A DNA stretch of 57,133 bases from Candidatus Cloacimonadota bacterium. Lineage in GTDB: Bacteria > UBA4055. Below are positions 35,891-44,883 of the stretch, in pieces (position 1 is the stretch's first letter; every line of letters starts with the position of its first letter). The translations under genes were made by a program, and so were the position numbers. The notes below the pieces were generated by a model that did not search any database, was not told where the DNA came from, and saw nothing but the letters and a program-made list of their open reading frames with translations. Where the stretch lies: positions 1 through 57,133 of the forward strand of contig PDON01000071.1 in the NCBI GenBank assembly GCA_002742935.1, read 5' to 3'.

Positions 35891-36763
35891 CTACTCCATT
35901 AAGAAGTAGTAGCTTAGTCCAAATCTAACAAAATATGAGAACCCATAAAGCTTCATATTTTTTTGAGAATCTTGAGATTCACGAAGCTTCTCATCATCGT
36001 CATTCTTTAATCTTCCATAATATGTAAATTTATAGTTTAGATCTAAGTTTATTGCAATGTTATTATTGATGAAATACTCATTTTTGAGATTTACTTTAAT
36101 TGATCCTCCATTAGTCTCAAATGTACCATTCTGCATAGATGTAGAATCTGCGTGTGTTGTAAAAGGATCTTCGTTAGAGTTTGGGTCATCCATAGTAAAG
36201 AAGTTGTTCTCATAATCTAAAACATTACTTTTAGTTATTCCTGAAGGTAAATTTCTTGGTATTGAAAGATATGTTTTAAGATCAAACCTTTCATAGCTTA
36301 TACCTGTACCCAAAGATATGATATAGTTTTTTATAGGACTTATTCCTAATGAGTAATCTACACCAAGAGACCAAGTTCTGGAATCATAATGTCTGCTACA
36401 TTCAAATTCCGGTATATTCTCATAATAGAAATCCCATGATCTCTCATCTTTCTGATAATCAAAATAGCATGAAAGGTCGTAGCTTAACATTATTAGGCTT
36501 TTCTTATCTAAATATTTATATATTGAATATTCGATGTAAAAGCCATTGTAAGATGTTGGAGCTTCCAGTTTAGATCCATTTTCTTCAGAGTGTATCTTTC
36601 TGTTTTCTTGCTCGTTAAAATTATCAAAAAAATTGTCCAATTGTTTAGAATCAAATTTGCTAAATTGATATCCTGCTTTACCTCCTACGAGAACGTGGTA
36701 GGAGCCCATAGCATTCAAAGATGATGCAACTAAGATCATTGTCAAAAGTATCAGCTTTTTCAA
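35891..36763 (-). CDS. Outer-membrane beta-barrel-like protein, function unknown
   Basis: The signal peptide MKKLILLTMILVASSLNAMG is followed by alternating aromatic/polar segments typical of small beta-barrels: LIMLSYDLSCYFDYQ, NYIISLGTGISYERFDL and the C-terminal YGFSYFVRFGLSYYFLME. The protein is 290 residues and has no recognisable motif. It has no close operon partner; the AgmX/Exb operon lies upstream after 235 bp with its own terminator. A porin or OmpW/OmpA-barrel-like role is only a possibility. Confidence 0.65.
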   Translation of the reverse strand: MKKLILLTMILVASSLNAMGSYHVLVGGKAGYQFSKFDSKQLDNFFDNFNEQENRKIHSEENGSKLEAPTSYNGFYIEYSIYKYLDKKSLIMLSYDLSCYFDYQKDERSWDFYYENIPEFECSRHYDSRTWSLGVDYSLGISPIKNYIISLGTGISYERFDLKTYLSIPRNLPSGITKSNVLDYENNFFTMDDPNSNEDPFTTHADSTSMQNGTFETNGGSIKVNLKNEYFINNNIAINLDLNYKFTYYGRLKNDDDEKLRESQDSQKNMKLYGFSYFVRFGLSYYFLME

Positions 36764-36945
36764 GTTTACTCCATTGTTAAAATATTGTTAAGTTTATTTC
36801 TGAACTATTCAAACAGTTTTGTTTAGTGATTTACTTATGTTTATCTACCAAATATTGGATCGAATTTAAAACCTTTTAATCAGTCTGTATTTAATCTATC
36901 TTAGTAAAACTGTAAGATAAGTTCAATGACTTATTGTCAATATAC

Positions 36946-36979
36946 AAAAAAAGAAGCTGAAATTCCAGCTTCTTTTTTT
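36946..36979. terminator. Terminator of the Exb/AgmX operon
   Basis: AAAAAAAGAAGCTG / CAGCTTCTTTTTTT with a six-base loop forms a perfect 14-bp stem 20 bp past the end of the AgmX-like gene on the minus strand. The rest of 36764-36998 shows nothing else. Confidence 0.9.
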
Positions 36980-36998
36980 AAAAATATTAAAATGAAAT

Positions 36999-38057
36999 TT
37001 ATAGGAAAGAGAACGCCTTAGATATTGTTATATCCCCTTTAGCTTTTTTAAATCTCCATCCTCTAATTTTATTTCTTATACACTTTTCAACTTTTTTACC
37101 GCCTCTTGAGTTTGACCACTTACTGGAGACAATAACCACTTTTCTAACTTTACCGTTACTTTTAATAGTGAATCTAATTGTTATTGCTCCGGTTAAAGTT
37201 TTATATGTTGATCTTGCGGCTTTAACACATTTATCAAAAGATTTAACCTTCTTTTCAATATATCTATTTATTTGAGAGTTGGTTCTTCCGGATTTTTGTT
37301 CCCCTTTCTCAACTCTTAATTCAGATACTCTGACATTTTCTATACCCTCAACAGTAGAAACTTCTCCAAAATCTGAACTTGCAAAGAAATCATCTAGAGA
37401 TCCTCCTGAATAATCTATAGAAGCACTCTCTTTACCAACACCTTTTGTTGTTCCACCTCCGCTTCCACTGCCACTTAGAGTTCCACTTTTTTTAAGTGTA
37501 CTGGCAAAGTTATTATTTCCTGCTGTTCCCTCATATTCAGAGTATTTAACGGCACCTGAAGATCTATAACCCTTTTTGAGAGATTGTATCCTCTGAATTT
37601 TACTGGATACTTTTATTCTTGCTTCTCTCTCTCTTCTTTCTTTCTTGGCAACTCTTCTTGCTCTTCTGTTCTTCTTATCTATAATTCTCTGTTTTTCACT
37701 CTTTTTATTAAGTTGGTTTTTATCTTTTGTGCTAATATCTTTTTCAACAGTTTCCGAGATTTTTTCCTGTATTATCTCCTTTTTAATATCAGAATCATCA
37801 GAAACATCTGTATCGTCTAAAGGTATTACTATCTTTTCTTTAGGCTCTTTAAATTCAACCTCTTTTTTTGTTATAAAATGGACCGTTCTTTTTATCTTTT
37901 TTTCTTTGAGAATTTCTCTATCAGGTCCCTTTGTTGATATATTGATGGCAATAAAGAATATAGTAAAATAGATAATACCGGTTATTAGTAATACTCTATA
38001 AAATCTTTTATCCATTCTTTTTGAAGATTCACGATTTGTATTATTCATTTGTGACAT
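36999..38057 (-). CDS. AgmX/TonB-like energy-transducer protein
   Basis: A single N-terminal membrane segment (VLLITGIIYFTIFFIAI) is followed by a long charged, low-complexity periplasmic region and a Gly/Ser-rich linker (SGSGSGGGTTKGVGKES). The C-terminal domain, with FDKCVKAARSTYKTLTGAIT and VEKCIRNKIRGWRFKK, is the AgmX/PglI-type C-terminal domain related to TonB. It probably carries motion from the ExbB/ExbD motor to the outer membrane. I place the start at the ATG at 38057, where AGG is a few bases upstream; an in-frame TTG at 38075 would overlap the upstream gene. It is last in a five-gene operon. Confidence 0.82.
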   Translation of the reverse strand: MSQMNNTNRESSKRMDKRFYRVLLITGIIYFTIFFIAINISTKGPDREILKEKKIKRTVHFITKKEVEFKEPKEKIVIPLDDTDVSDDSDIKKEIIQEKISETVEKDISTKDKNQLNKKSEKQRIIDKKNRRARRVAKKERREREARIKVSSKIQRIQSLKKGYRSSGAVKYSEYEGTAGNNNFASTLKKSGTLSGSGSGGGTTKGVGKESASIDYSGGSLDDFFASSDFGEVSTVEGIENVRVSELRVEKGEQKSGRTNSQINRYIEKKVKSFDKCVKAARSTYKTLTGAITIRFTIKSNGKVRKVVIVSSKWSNSRGGKKVEKCIRNKIRGWRFKKAKGDITISKAFSFL

Positions 38058-38064
38058 ATTTAAC

Positions 38065-38604
38065 CTATTTACCAATCGTTAATAATTTAATATCTACAAA
38101 ACCAGCTTTGCCACATGTATTCATCACTTTTGTAATTGTAGAATAGAGAGTAGCTTCATCAGCTTCAACTATAATTTCCCATTTAACTTCATCATTAATA
38201 ATGCCTTCTTCAATACCTCTTTCTCTCAACTCTTTTTCCAAAGATACTTTTTCTTCCGCAAACTTTTCTAAACCTTTGAGAATCTCTTCATAATATTGAG
38301 ATAAGGTATCACTACTTGTTATCTGAGATGTGTATTCAGGTAAAACATCTGAATCAACATTATTCTTTAGCTTTATTTCTGACGGAGTAACAACAATAGT
38401 AGATATATTTTTTGCTTTATTTCTTGTATCTGAATAGGTAAGTTCATTTTCAGGGTCTTTTTTTATGAGGTTACCATCAGCCGAAAATGATTGAAGGAGG
38501 AATAGAAGTATAATTGTCATTATATCCATAAGCGAGGTTAGAGACAACCCTTCCTCTTCATGTATCTTCCCTTTACTATAATGTTTTATATTAGAAGCTC
38601 TCAT
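38065..38604 (-). CDS. ExbD/TolR family protein (copy 1)
   Basis: This is a biopolymer-transport ExbD-type subunit with one N-terminal membrane helix, GLSLTSLMDIMTIILLFLLQSF, containing the conserved Asp (SLMDIM) that takes part in proton use. A small periplasmic domain follows, with VKWEIIVEADEATLYSTITKVM. It is 179 residues. It lies four bases after the other ExbD gene and directly before the AgmX-like gene, so it is part of the same motor operon. Confidence 0.85.
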   Translation of the reverse strand: MRASNIKHYSKGKIHEEEGLSLTSLMDIMTIILLFLLQSFSADGNLIKKDPENELTYSDTRNKAKNISTIVVTPSEIKLKNNVDSDVLPEYTSQITSSDTLSQYYEEILKGLEKFAEEKVSLEKELRERGIEEGIINDEVKWEIIVEADEATLYSTITKVMNTCGKAGFVDIKLLTIGK

Positions 38605-38608
38605 CTAT

Positions 38609-39253
38609 TTAACCGCCAAAATTTGTTATAGGAAAAAGTTCAACTGTTTTATCATCTTTTATGTAGCTTTTTGAAGCGTCTATGCTGCTAATTACAGTTT
38701 GATAATCAATATCTCCATCAGCAGATATAGTTATTTTTAGACCATCAGATAACTCCATATTCTTTTCTGTAATAGTTTCTTTGATTTTTACCAAAAGATC
38801 ATTCAGTTTACTGAAAGAGGAGCTATCAAATCCATATTTTTTACTATAAACAGCTTCAATTTCCGGATCTAGACCTGATGTGTCTTTTAGAGAGTACTCT
38901 TTCTGGTTTATCTCTGTAATAAAAGGCTTAAACTCATCAATAACCCTCAACCTGCCACCAAAGATACTAACTATAAAACCTTCCTTGGTTATTACAAGAT
39001 TTAAATCTAATTTCTTCTCTTCAGTATCACTTGGTTCTTTCTCTTCAATCTGTTTTGTTGCATCGGTTTCAATTCCGGCAGGCAAATTGACATTTAATAC
39101 TCTCATCTTAACCATCTCAGCTGCAGAAAGTAAAACCGGTATTAAAACAACCATAAGATTCATGATAGGAAGCATACTAACTTCAGATTTGTCAAAGTTT
39201 ACGCCACTTCCTTTTCCCTTCTTGGTTTTACTAAATGATGGTTCAAAAGCCAT
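38609..39253 (-). CDS. ExbD/TolR family protein (copy 2)
   Basis: This second ExbD-like subunit is 214 residues. Its N-terminal helix is SMLPIMNLMVVLIPVLLSAAE. The position of the usual charged residue is taken by Asn (PIMNLM), as seen in some divergent ExbD/TolR members of paired systems. The periplasmic part has LNLVITKEGFIVSIFGGRLR and GLKITISADGDIDYQTVISSI. It lies 10 bp after the second ExbB-like gene. Having one Asp-type and one Asn-type ExbD in the same operon suggests that they form a heteromeric stator or that only one conducts protons. Confidence 0.8.
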   Translation of the reverse strand: MAFEPSFSKTKKGKGSGVNFDKSEVSMLPIMNLMVVLIPVLLSAAEMVKMRVLNVNLPAGIETDATKQIEEKEPSDTEEKKLDLNLVITKEGFIVSIFGGRLRVIDEFKPFITEINQKEYSLKDTSGLDPEIEAVYSKKYGFDSSSFSKLNDLLVKIKETITEKNMELSDGLKITISADGDIDYQTVISSIDASKSYIKDDKTVELFPITNFGG

Positions 39254-39262
39254 AAAACACCC

Positions 39263-39952
39263 CTAGGATTTGTTTACTCTATTAGCTGAATTTATAAACT
39301 TAACAGACCATTCATCAATATCATCAATAATTGCTGTTGTCTTATTAGTAATAAAGGTGTAGAAAAAGTTCATTGGTATGGCAATAATAAGACCGGCAAT
39401 AGTAGTACCCATTGCTGCACTAATACCAGATGAAAGTTGTTGAGTCTTAAGATGGTCAGCAGCATTAGCCACAGCATCGAAAGCAATTATCAATCCAAAT
39501 ATAGTACCCGCAAGACCAATGAGTGTAGCAACATTTGCTATAAGATTTATGTATGATACTCTTGCTTGAAGTTTTGGCATTATCTCCATCATCTTCATAT
39601 CAATACCATCTTGTAAATCTCTAGAGCTAAAATTTTCTGTTGATTTTTTCGCAAAATCTAAACCTTCTGATATTACTTGAGGAAGTAGTTTAGGTTTTGC
39701 CGAGTCACATATAGACTTTGCTTTATTAAAATTTCCTTCATGTATAAGTTTAAAAACTTTTTTCATGAATTTTTCAGGGTTCATTAAATTAGACCTGAAA
39801 AGGAAAAGTAATCTTTCCAAAGTGATTACCAACCCTATGATTCCAACTGCCAAAAGAATCCACATCCAAAAGAAACCAACATTTTCGCCACCTGCAGTAA
39901 GACTACTTTGGCTACTAAACTGATCAAAGAAGATCTCAAGAAATCTTTTCAT
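39263..39952 (-). CDS. MotA/TolQ/ExbB proton channel family protein (copy 1)
   Basis: This 229-residue protein has three membrane segments. The conserved pore region is TLIGLAGTIFGLIIAFDAVANA...SSGISAAMGTTIAGLIIAIPMNF, the classical ExbB/TolQ signature. With ExbD it forms a motor driven by the proton (or sodium) gradient. It follows the other ExbB-like gene by 16 bp in the minus-strand operon. Confidence 0.92.
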   Translation of the reverse strand: MKRFLEIFFDQFSSQSSLTAGGENVGFFWMWILLAVGIIGLVITLERLLFLFRSNLMNPEKFMKKVFKLIHEGNFNKAKSICDSAKPKLLPQVISEGLDFAKKSTENFSSRDLQDGIDMKMMEIMPKLQARVSYINLIANVATLIGLAGTIFGLIIAFDAVANAADHLKTQQLSSGISAAMGTTIAGLIIAIPMNFFYTFITNKTTAIIDDIDEWSVKFINSANRVNKS

Positions 39953-39967
39953 TACCTACTCTCTATC

Positions 39968-40645
39968 TTAGTTTATGTTTATTAGTTTTGAAATTTTGAA
40001 AGAATAAAAATCTATATTTTTGATAAGATCATTAACCTTATAATTTATTATTGATCCACATGTTAATGCTGGTATTGCAACAAACAATCCGGCAATGGTA
40101 GTACCCATCGCTGCACTTATTCCTGATGCTAATACTTTTGAGGCATCCGCTACATTGTGCCCTCCAACTGCATCAAAGGCTATTATTAGTCCAAAAATAG
40201 TTCCGGAAAGACCAATAAGTGTAGAAATATTCTGTAAAAGAACTATAAAATTAGTTCTTCTTCTAAGTTGTGGGAAAATTTCAAGTTTTGCTTCATGTAT
40301 TGCATCTTTTAAATTCTCTCCTCTGTTTAAATTCTCTTCTCCCAAACCTCTGGAAATTATCTCTGCAAGCAAGGACTCCTCTTCCTGTGCTATTCTTATT
40401 CTCTTTCTGGCAGATCTTAAATCTCCTCGCTCTAAATCTTTCATTAGAGGGTTTACAAAACCCTTATAATTTATTCTTGATTTCCATAAAATTATAAATC
40501 TGTCCAAGACAAGTACCAGGGAAAAGAATCCAATTATAGCCAGTATATACATAAAAATGTAAGCAGGGTTCTCATTTCCGTTATTGTACTCACTAATAGT
40601 TTTGAATTGATCAATAAAAATTAACAAAAAACTTTTCATCTTCAT
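39968..40645 (-). CDS. MotA/TolQ/ExbB proton channel family protein (copy 2)
   Basis: This is the first gene of the operon. It has an N-terminal membrane segment (PAYIFMYILAIIGFFSLVLV) and the double-helix pore region ISTLIGLSGTIFGLIIAFDA...ASGISAAMGTTIAGLFVAIPAL. It is 225 residues and similar throughout to copy 1, so the pair probably arose by duplication. AGGAAC precedes the ATG at 40645 closely; an ATG two codons on is an alternative start. The 148-bp gap behind it holds the likely promoter. Confidence 0.92.
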   Translation of the reverse strand: MKMKSFLLIFIDQFKTISEYNNGNENPAYIFMYILAIIGFFSLVLVLDRFIILWKSRINYKGFVNPLMKDLERGDLRSARKRIRIAQEEESLLAEIISRGLGEENLNRGENLKDAIHEAKLEIFPQLRRRTNFIVLLQNISTLIGLSGTIFGLIIAFDAVGGHNVADASKVLASGISAAMGTTIAGLFVAIPALTCGSIINYKVNDLIKNIDFYSFKISKLININ

Positions 40646-40793
40646 TGTTCCTAAAACTTAAACAATCAAATTTCGGTTAGTAAAATAATAATTAAAACCA
40701 CTTGATACAATTAATTTTTTATAAAAATATAAATTGTCCTCTAACAGGCATATATAAGGAAAGTTTGTATTTAAAAAAAGTTTCTTTTCCAAG

Positions 40794-41687
40794 CTATCCT
40801 CTGGGGTGAAATTGTTTGTGTATCTCTTTTAAGTGAGTCTTACTTATATTTATATATATTTGAGTTGTTGATATATCTTCATGACCCAAAAGTAGTTGAA
40901 TAGACCTTATATCTGCACCTCCTTCAATCAAGTGTGTAGCATAGCTATGCCTCAATGAGTGAGGATGAAATTTTTTGGATAATCCGGCATTTTTTAAACT
41001 TTTTCTAACAATTTTCCATATTCCCATTCGTGATAATGGTTTGCCTCTTCTATTCAGAATCAAGTAATTATCAGAATTTTCATTTAAAAGGAGCAGTCTG
41101 AAATTTTTTATATATTCAGAAAATATATCTTTTGTAGATTTACCAAAGGGTACAAATCTCTGTTTGTTTCCCTTTCCTTTAATGAGGATGAGCATATCAT
41201 CTAAATTTATTTTATCTATTTTAAGATCTATTACTTCACTTACTCTTAATCCACAAGAGTACATAAGTTCCATAATTACAAAGTTTCTTATATCCAAGAG
41301 TTTATTTTTATCCAAGGATCCAAACAGCTTATCTACCTCCTCTATTGTAAGTATTTCTCTGTCTCCATTATCAAAAGAGTATGATTTGAAGTGAAGGAAC
41401 GGGTTTTCTTTAACTTTTTGTGATTTTTTTAAGAAAGTATAAAAATTTTTAAGAGATGATATTTTTCTTGATAGTGATCTTTTTTTGTAGGATAAATCAT
41501 CTAGTAAAGCAATATATTTCTCACAGAAAGATTGGCTTACTTCACTAAGAGAAATATCCTCCTGTTTACAGTATTCAAAAAAATGGATAATATCATTTTC
41601 GTATGATTGAATACTGTTTTTTGATAAACCTTTCTCAATAGTAAGGTAGGTTAGATAGCTATTGATTAAGTTGTTTTTTTGTTTCAA
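40794..41687 (-). CDS. xerD: Tyrosine recombinase XerC/XerD type
   Basis: This is a site-specific recombinase, probably for chromosome dimer resolution at dif. The N-terminal SAM-like domain (YLTYLTIEKGLSKNSIQSYENDI) and catalytic residues are all present: Arg ~148 in CGLRVSEVIDL, Lys in KGKGNKQRFVP, HPHSLRH (His ~243, Arg ~246), His ~269 in LLLGHEDIS and the nucleophile Tyr ~278. At 297 residues it is a standard Xer and not an integrase with an extra arm-binding domain. XerC and XerD cannot be separated with certainty, so the symbol is tentative. Its start overlaps the zinc-ribbon gene by 29 bp. Confidence 0.85.
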   Translation of the reverse strand: MKQKNNLINSYLTYLTIEKGLSKNSIQSYENDIIHFFEYCKQEDISLSEVSQSFCEKYIALLDDLSYKKRSLSRKISSLKNFYTFLKKSQKVKENPFLHFKSYSFDNGDREILTIEEVDKLFGSLDKNKLLDIRNFVIMELMYSCGLRVSEVIDLKIDKINLDDMLILIKGKGNKQRFVPFGKSTKDIFSEYIKNFRLLLLNENSDNYLILNRRGKPLSRMGIWKIVRKSLKNAGLSKKFHPHSLRHSYATHLIEGGADIRSIQLLLGHEDISTTQIYINISKTHLKEIHKQFHPRG

Positions 41688-43248
41688 AATCTAAACTTTC
41701 CTCTTTAGCATTATTACCTAATAATGTATCGGGAGTTATCTCTATTGTATCCTTTTCTACACTGTTTAAACTGTCTAATTTTTCATTTTTATTTGCGGCT
41801 AAATCAGAAGGCAAATGGCTTTCATCAACTTTAACATTACTGTTTACTTTAGCTTTAACAGGTTCTTTAGATTCTTGATATAAAAATTTATAATAGTAAA
41901 AAGCTCCTCCGGCTAAGAGTAATATAAAAGCTATATAGAGATAAACTTTAGAACCTCTTTTTTTATTTCCACTAAAACTGTATTCAATCTGTTTTATATT
42001 ATGTTTTGCAAGATCCTCTTCAATTTGCTTTCTCTCTGTAACCTCTTTTTTTGCTTCATCAATAAATGAGCTTGTTATATCTATTTTTGTGTTCTTTTCT
42101 ACCTCTTCAATAAATGATGTTGTAAAGCTTGTTTTTCCACTTTCCGCTTTGTTAAGGTTTTTTTGCTCATTTATATCCATAGCTTTATTTAACCAATCAT
42201 ATTTTTCTTCAATAGAAGTAGGATTTTTAGTCTCTTTAACTATGTTATTACAACCTTTATTTCCACATCTAAATTGGTTTACTGTTCCACAATTTTTACA
42301 ATACACCTCATTATTTATATTAGGTTCTCCAAAATTAACCTTGGATCCACAAGTTACACACCTTTCAACCATAAAGATACCACAAGAAGGACAGGTCGAA
42401 AATGCTAAAAGCCTTCCCTTTCTATATCTATAATAACTTTTATTATTGTTATATCTCCATTCAATATCGCCATATTTTAGATAGAATTTACCAATACTGT
42501 GTTTTGCACCACAACTACATTCAACTAGTTTCATTTCGTTTCCACAGCTACAGGAAAGGAGATCATAATCTAAGGAAAACTCTTCACTTTTACCACAAAT
42601 AGAACAGATTATTTTTTCACTGCTTTTTCCACATATATGACAATTGAAGTAAACAGTATCCTTGTACTCTAGAGGAAAGTTTGTTTTTTTATCAATGGTT
42701 TCATCATGGTCTTGATCATAAAATTGATTAACAATTCTTCTCTCTTCTTTTATAACTTTACTCTTTTCGTTAGAGGTATTGTTCTCTTTACTCTGCTTCT
42801 TTTTTTCTTCCTCAAGTGCCAGAGCAATCTCTTTAGCCTTACTAAAATCAATTTTAAAATCTTTTTTATCAGGTTTTTCTTCTATCGAAATTTTATTTTG
42901 AACTATTTCAGCATCAGAAATCTCATTTTCTTTTACTTCGTCAACTTTTAGATCATATCTTCTTCTGTCCCTTTTTTTATCTTTTTTCCTTTTTATAAAC
43001 TCTAAAATTCTATACTGTTCATCCTCATTCTTTGGTGTTCTCAATACCAAAGTTTGATTTTTACAACCATCTTTTGTACAAGTTACCTTGTTATGGGTAT
43101 TACAATTTGCACAAAGTACATACCCGGGTTTACTAGAATCGGTAAAGTACTCTCTTTCACCACAAAAAGAACATTTTACTGCTGTTATTTCTTTACACTG
43201 CGGACATCTTCCATATAATCCAAATCTGTATATAGGTCTTTTACTCAT
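41659..43248 (-). CDS. Multi-zinc-ribbon membrane protein of unknown function
   Basis: This 529-residue protein has three Cys-rich regions: residues ~14-66 (CPQC, CSFC, CANC, CTKDGC), ~203-255 (CHIC, CSIC, CSC, CSC) and ~287-342 (CPSC, CVTC, CKNC, CGNKGC). Each looks like a set of rubredoxin-like zinc ribbons. A Lys/Glu-rich linker separates the first and second. A single membrane segment near residue 450 (VYLYIAFILLLAGGAFYYY) is followed by a ~65-residue acidic tail. There is no signal peptide, so the ribbons face the cytosol. I do not recognise the family. It overlaps the Xer gene and is read with it; a link to DNA or RNA handling is speculative. Confidence 0.7.
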   Translation of the reverse strand: MSKRPIYRFGLYGRCPQCKEITAVKCSFCGEREYFTDSSKPGYVLCANCNTHNKVTCTKDGCKNQTLVLRTPKNEDEQYRILEFIKRKKDKKRDRRRYDLKVDEVKENEISDAEIVQNKISIEEKPDKKDFKIDFSKAKEIALALEEEKKKQSKENNTSNEKSKVIKEERRIVNQFYDQDHDETIDKKTNFPLEYKDTVYFNCHICGKSSEKIICSICGKSEEFSLDYDLLSCSCGNEMKLVECSCGAKHSIGKFYLKYGDIEWRYNNNKSYYRYRKGRLLAFSTCPSCGIFMVERCVTCGSKVNFGEPNINNEVYCKNCGTVNQFRCGNKGCNNIVKETKNPTSIEEKYDWLNKAMDINEQKNLNKAESGKTSFTTSFIEEVEKNTKIDITSSFIDEAKKEVTERKQIEEDLAKHNIKQIEYSFSGNKKRGSKVYLYIAFILLLAGGAFYYYKFLYQESKEPVKAKVNSNVKVDESHLPSDLAANKNEKLDSLNSVEKDTIEITPDTLLGNNAKEESLDFETKKQLNQ

Positions 43249-43373
43249 AGATTATCTCGTCCTCAAGATAAATTATTGTATAATAAACGAACATCACTCC
43301 AAACCTTAAAAACATGGTAGAGGGACAATAGTAATATATATGATATATTGGGATTTCAAAAGAAAATTTTAAT

Positions 43374-43409
43374 ATAAACCCCTCTTTAAGGTTTTAAAGC
43401 GGGGTTTAT
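43374..43409 (-). terminator. Hairpin after the M18 aminopeptidase gene
   Basis: ATAAACCCC / GGGGTTTAT arms enclose a second small stem (CTTTAA / TTAAAG). It lies just past the stop codon of the minus-strand aminopeptidase gene. The trailing sequence is AT-rich without an unbroken T-run, so termination strength is uncertain. Confidence 0.55.
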
Positions 43410-43413
43410 GCAA

Positions 43414-44844
43414 CTATAGTTTTACATGTTTGAAGAAAGCTTTGTAAGCTTTGTAGGTGTGATATATATCTATCTTAGATGCAACCTCAAACGGTGAGTG
43501 CATTGAAAGAACAGGAACTCCACAGTCCACAACATCCATTCCGTAAGCAGCCATATATTGAGCAATGGTACCACCACCACCTTGATCAACTTTACCAAGT
43601 TCTGTAGTTTGCCAGTAAGCATTATCTTTGTTGAAAGCTTTTCTTACTTCAGCAACAAACTCTGCATGTGCTTCGTTTGAACCTCCTTTTCCGCCGGATC
43701 CTGTAAATTTAGTTAAACAAACTCCACAACCAATTTTTGCAGCGTTCATCTTCTCATTAACACTTGCCCACTCAGGATCTATTCCTGCGTTAACATCAGA
43801 ACTAAGGTGTTTTGAGTTCTCAAGAGATTTTATAAGGGTGTTGTAATCACTTTTTCCGTAGAAGCTTATTACATCATTAACCATTCTCTCAATAAGATTT
43901 GAGTTTGCTCCACTATTACCCATTGATCCAATCTCCTCTTTATCGAAGAAAATAGTCATTGAGTTTTCTTTTATTCCCTCATTTTCAGCATCAAATAGAG
44001 CTACCATACCAAGGTATGAGCAGATTCTGTCATCATGTCCGTGGGAACCCACAAAAGATCTGTCAAAACCTATATCTCTTGATTTTCCTGCCGGTACAAG
44101 TTGAAGTTCTGCACTAACAAAATCCTCTTCAACTATTCCGTACTTCTTATTAAGCTCATTTAATATGCTTATTTTAATAGCACTCTCTTTTGATTTGAAT
44201 TTGAAAGGTATTGATCCTACCAAGATATTTAGTTGCTCTCCCTCAATAAGTTTTGCAGCAGGTTTAGCGTATTGATCTTTTGCCAGGTGAGGAAGAAGAT
44301 CATTTATTGTGAAAACAGGATCTTTTTCATCTTCTCCAATATTTATATCTATGCAAGTTCCATCCTCTTTTACAATTGTTCCATGGAGAGCTAAAGGTCT
44401 TGTTACCCATTGATACTTCTTAATTCCACCGTAATAGTGTGTTTTCATATAAGCCATATCTTCAGCTTCATACAGAGGGAACTGCTTAAGATCGATTCTT
44501 GGAACATCTATGTGAGCACCATTCATTAAAAATCCTTTTTCAAAAGCTTCAGGATCTTTAACATTTACAATACAACCACAAACCTTATCGTAGGTTAAAA
44601 GAAGTTTAGTATCTTTCTTGCTTGCTTTTGAGATGTGCTTGTATCCATTTTCAGCAGCAAGTTTAGTTATTGTAGTAATGGTTTCTCTTTCTGTTTTACT
44701 GTTGTCGAGAAAAGATTTGTATCCTTCTGAAAGTTTCATTATCTCATCTAAAACTTTCTTGTTAATTCCATCCCAACCGTTCTTTTTCTTAAAGCAAAGC
44801 TTCTCTTTAAGAAGCTCCAGTTCACTTTTTTTCTCTTTAGTCAT
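43414..44844 (-). CDS. M18 family aminopeptidase
   Basis: This is a cytosolic zinc aminopeptidase (aspartyl aminopeptidase/aminopeptidase I family). Metal and active-site regions are visible: NGAHIDVPRIDLK (His, Asp), GSHGHDDRICSYLGM (bridging Asp), IFFDKEEIGSMGNSGANS (catalytic and ligand Glu), SSDVNAGIDP and the terminal MHSPFEVASKID (last His). MKTHYYGGIKKYQWVTRPLA is typical of the family. The 476-residue length fits the M18 group. It likely releases acidic or neutral N-terminal residues from peptides; the precise preference is not readable. The gene is separated by 39 bp from the upstream transporter gene. Confidence 0.93.
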   Translation of the reverse strand: MTKEKKSELELLKEKLCFKKKNGWDGINKKVLDEIMKLSEGYKSFLDNSKTERETITTITKLAAENGYKHISKASKKDTKLLLTYDKVCGCIVNVKDPEAFEKGFLMNGAHIDVPRIDLKQFPLYEAEDMAYMKTHYYGGIKKYQWVTRPLALHGTIVKEDGTCIDINIGEDEKDPVFTINDLLPHLAKDQYAKPAAKLIEGEQLNILVGSIPFKFKSKESAIKISILNELNKKYGIVEEDFVSAELQLVPAGKSRDIGFDRSFVGSHGHDDRICSYLGMVALFDAENEGIKENSMTIFFDKEEIGSMGNSGANSNLIERMVNDVISFYGKSDYNTLIKSLENSKHLSSDVNAGIDPEWASVNEKMNAAKIGCGVCLTKFTGSGGKGGSNEAHAEFVAEVRKAFNKDNAYWQTTELGKVDQGGGGTIAQYMAAYGMDVVDCGVPVLSMHSPFEVASKIDIYHTYKAYKAFFKHVKL

Positions 44845-44883
44845 AAAGCATCTCCTAATTGTTATTTAAGTTAAATATCTATT

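Noticed and set aside
37584..37971. Plus-strand frames opposite the AgmX-like gene with hydrophobic translations
   Set aside because: Low-complexity Lys/Glu-rich coding DNA read backwards gives Phe/Leu/Ser-rich pseudo-membrane proteins. The sense-strand gene has clear family features.
40794..43248. Xer recombinase as the integrase of a mobile element
   Set aside because: The protein has the short core Xer architecture, no attachment-site repeats, tRNA or phage genes lie nearby, and the surrounding genes are ordinary chromosomal ones.
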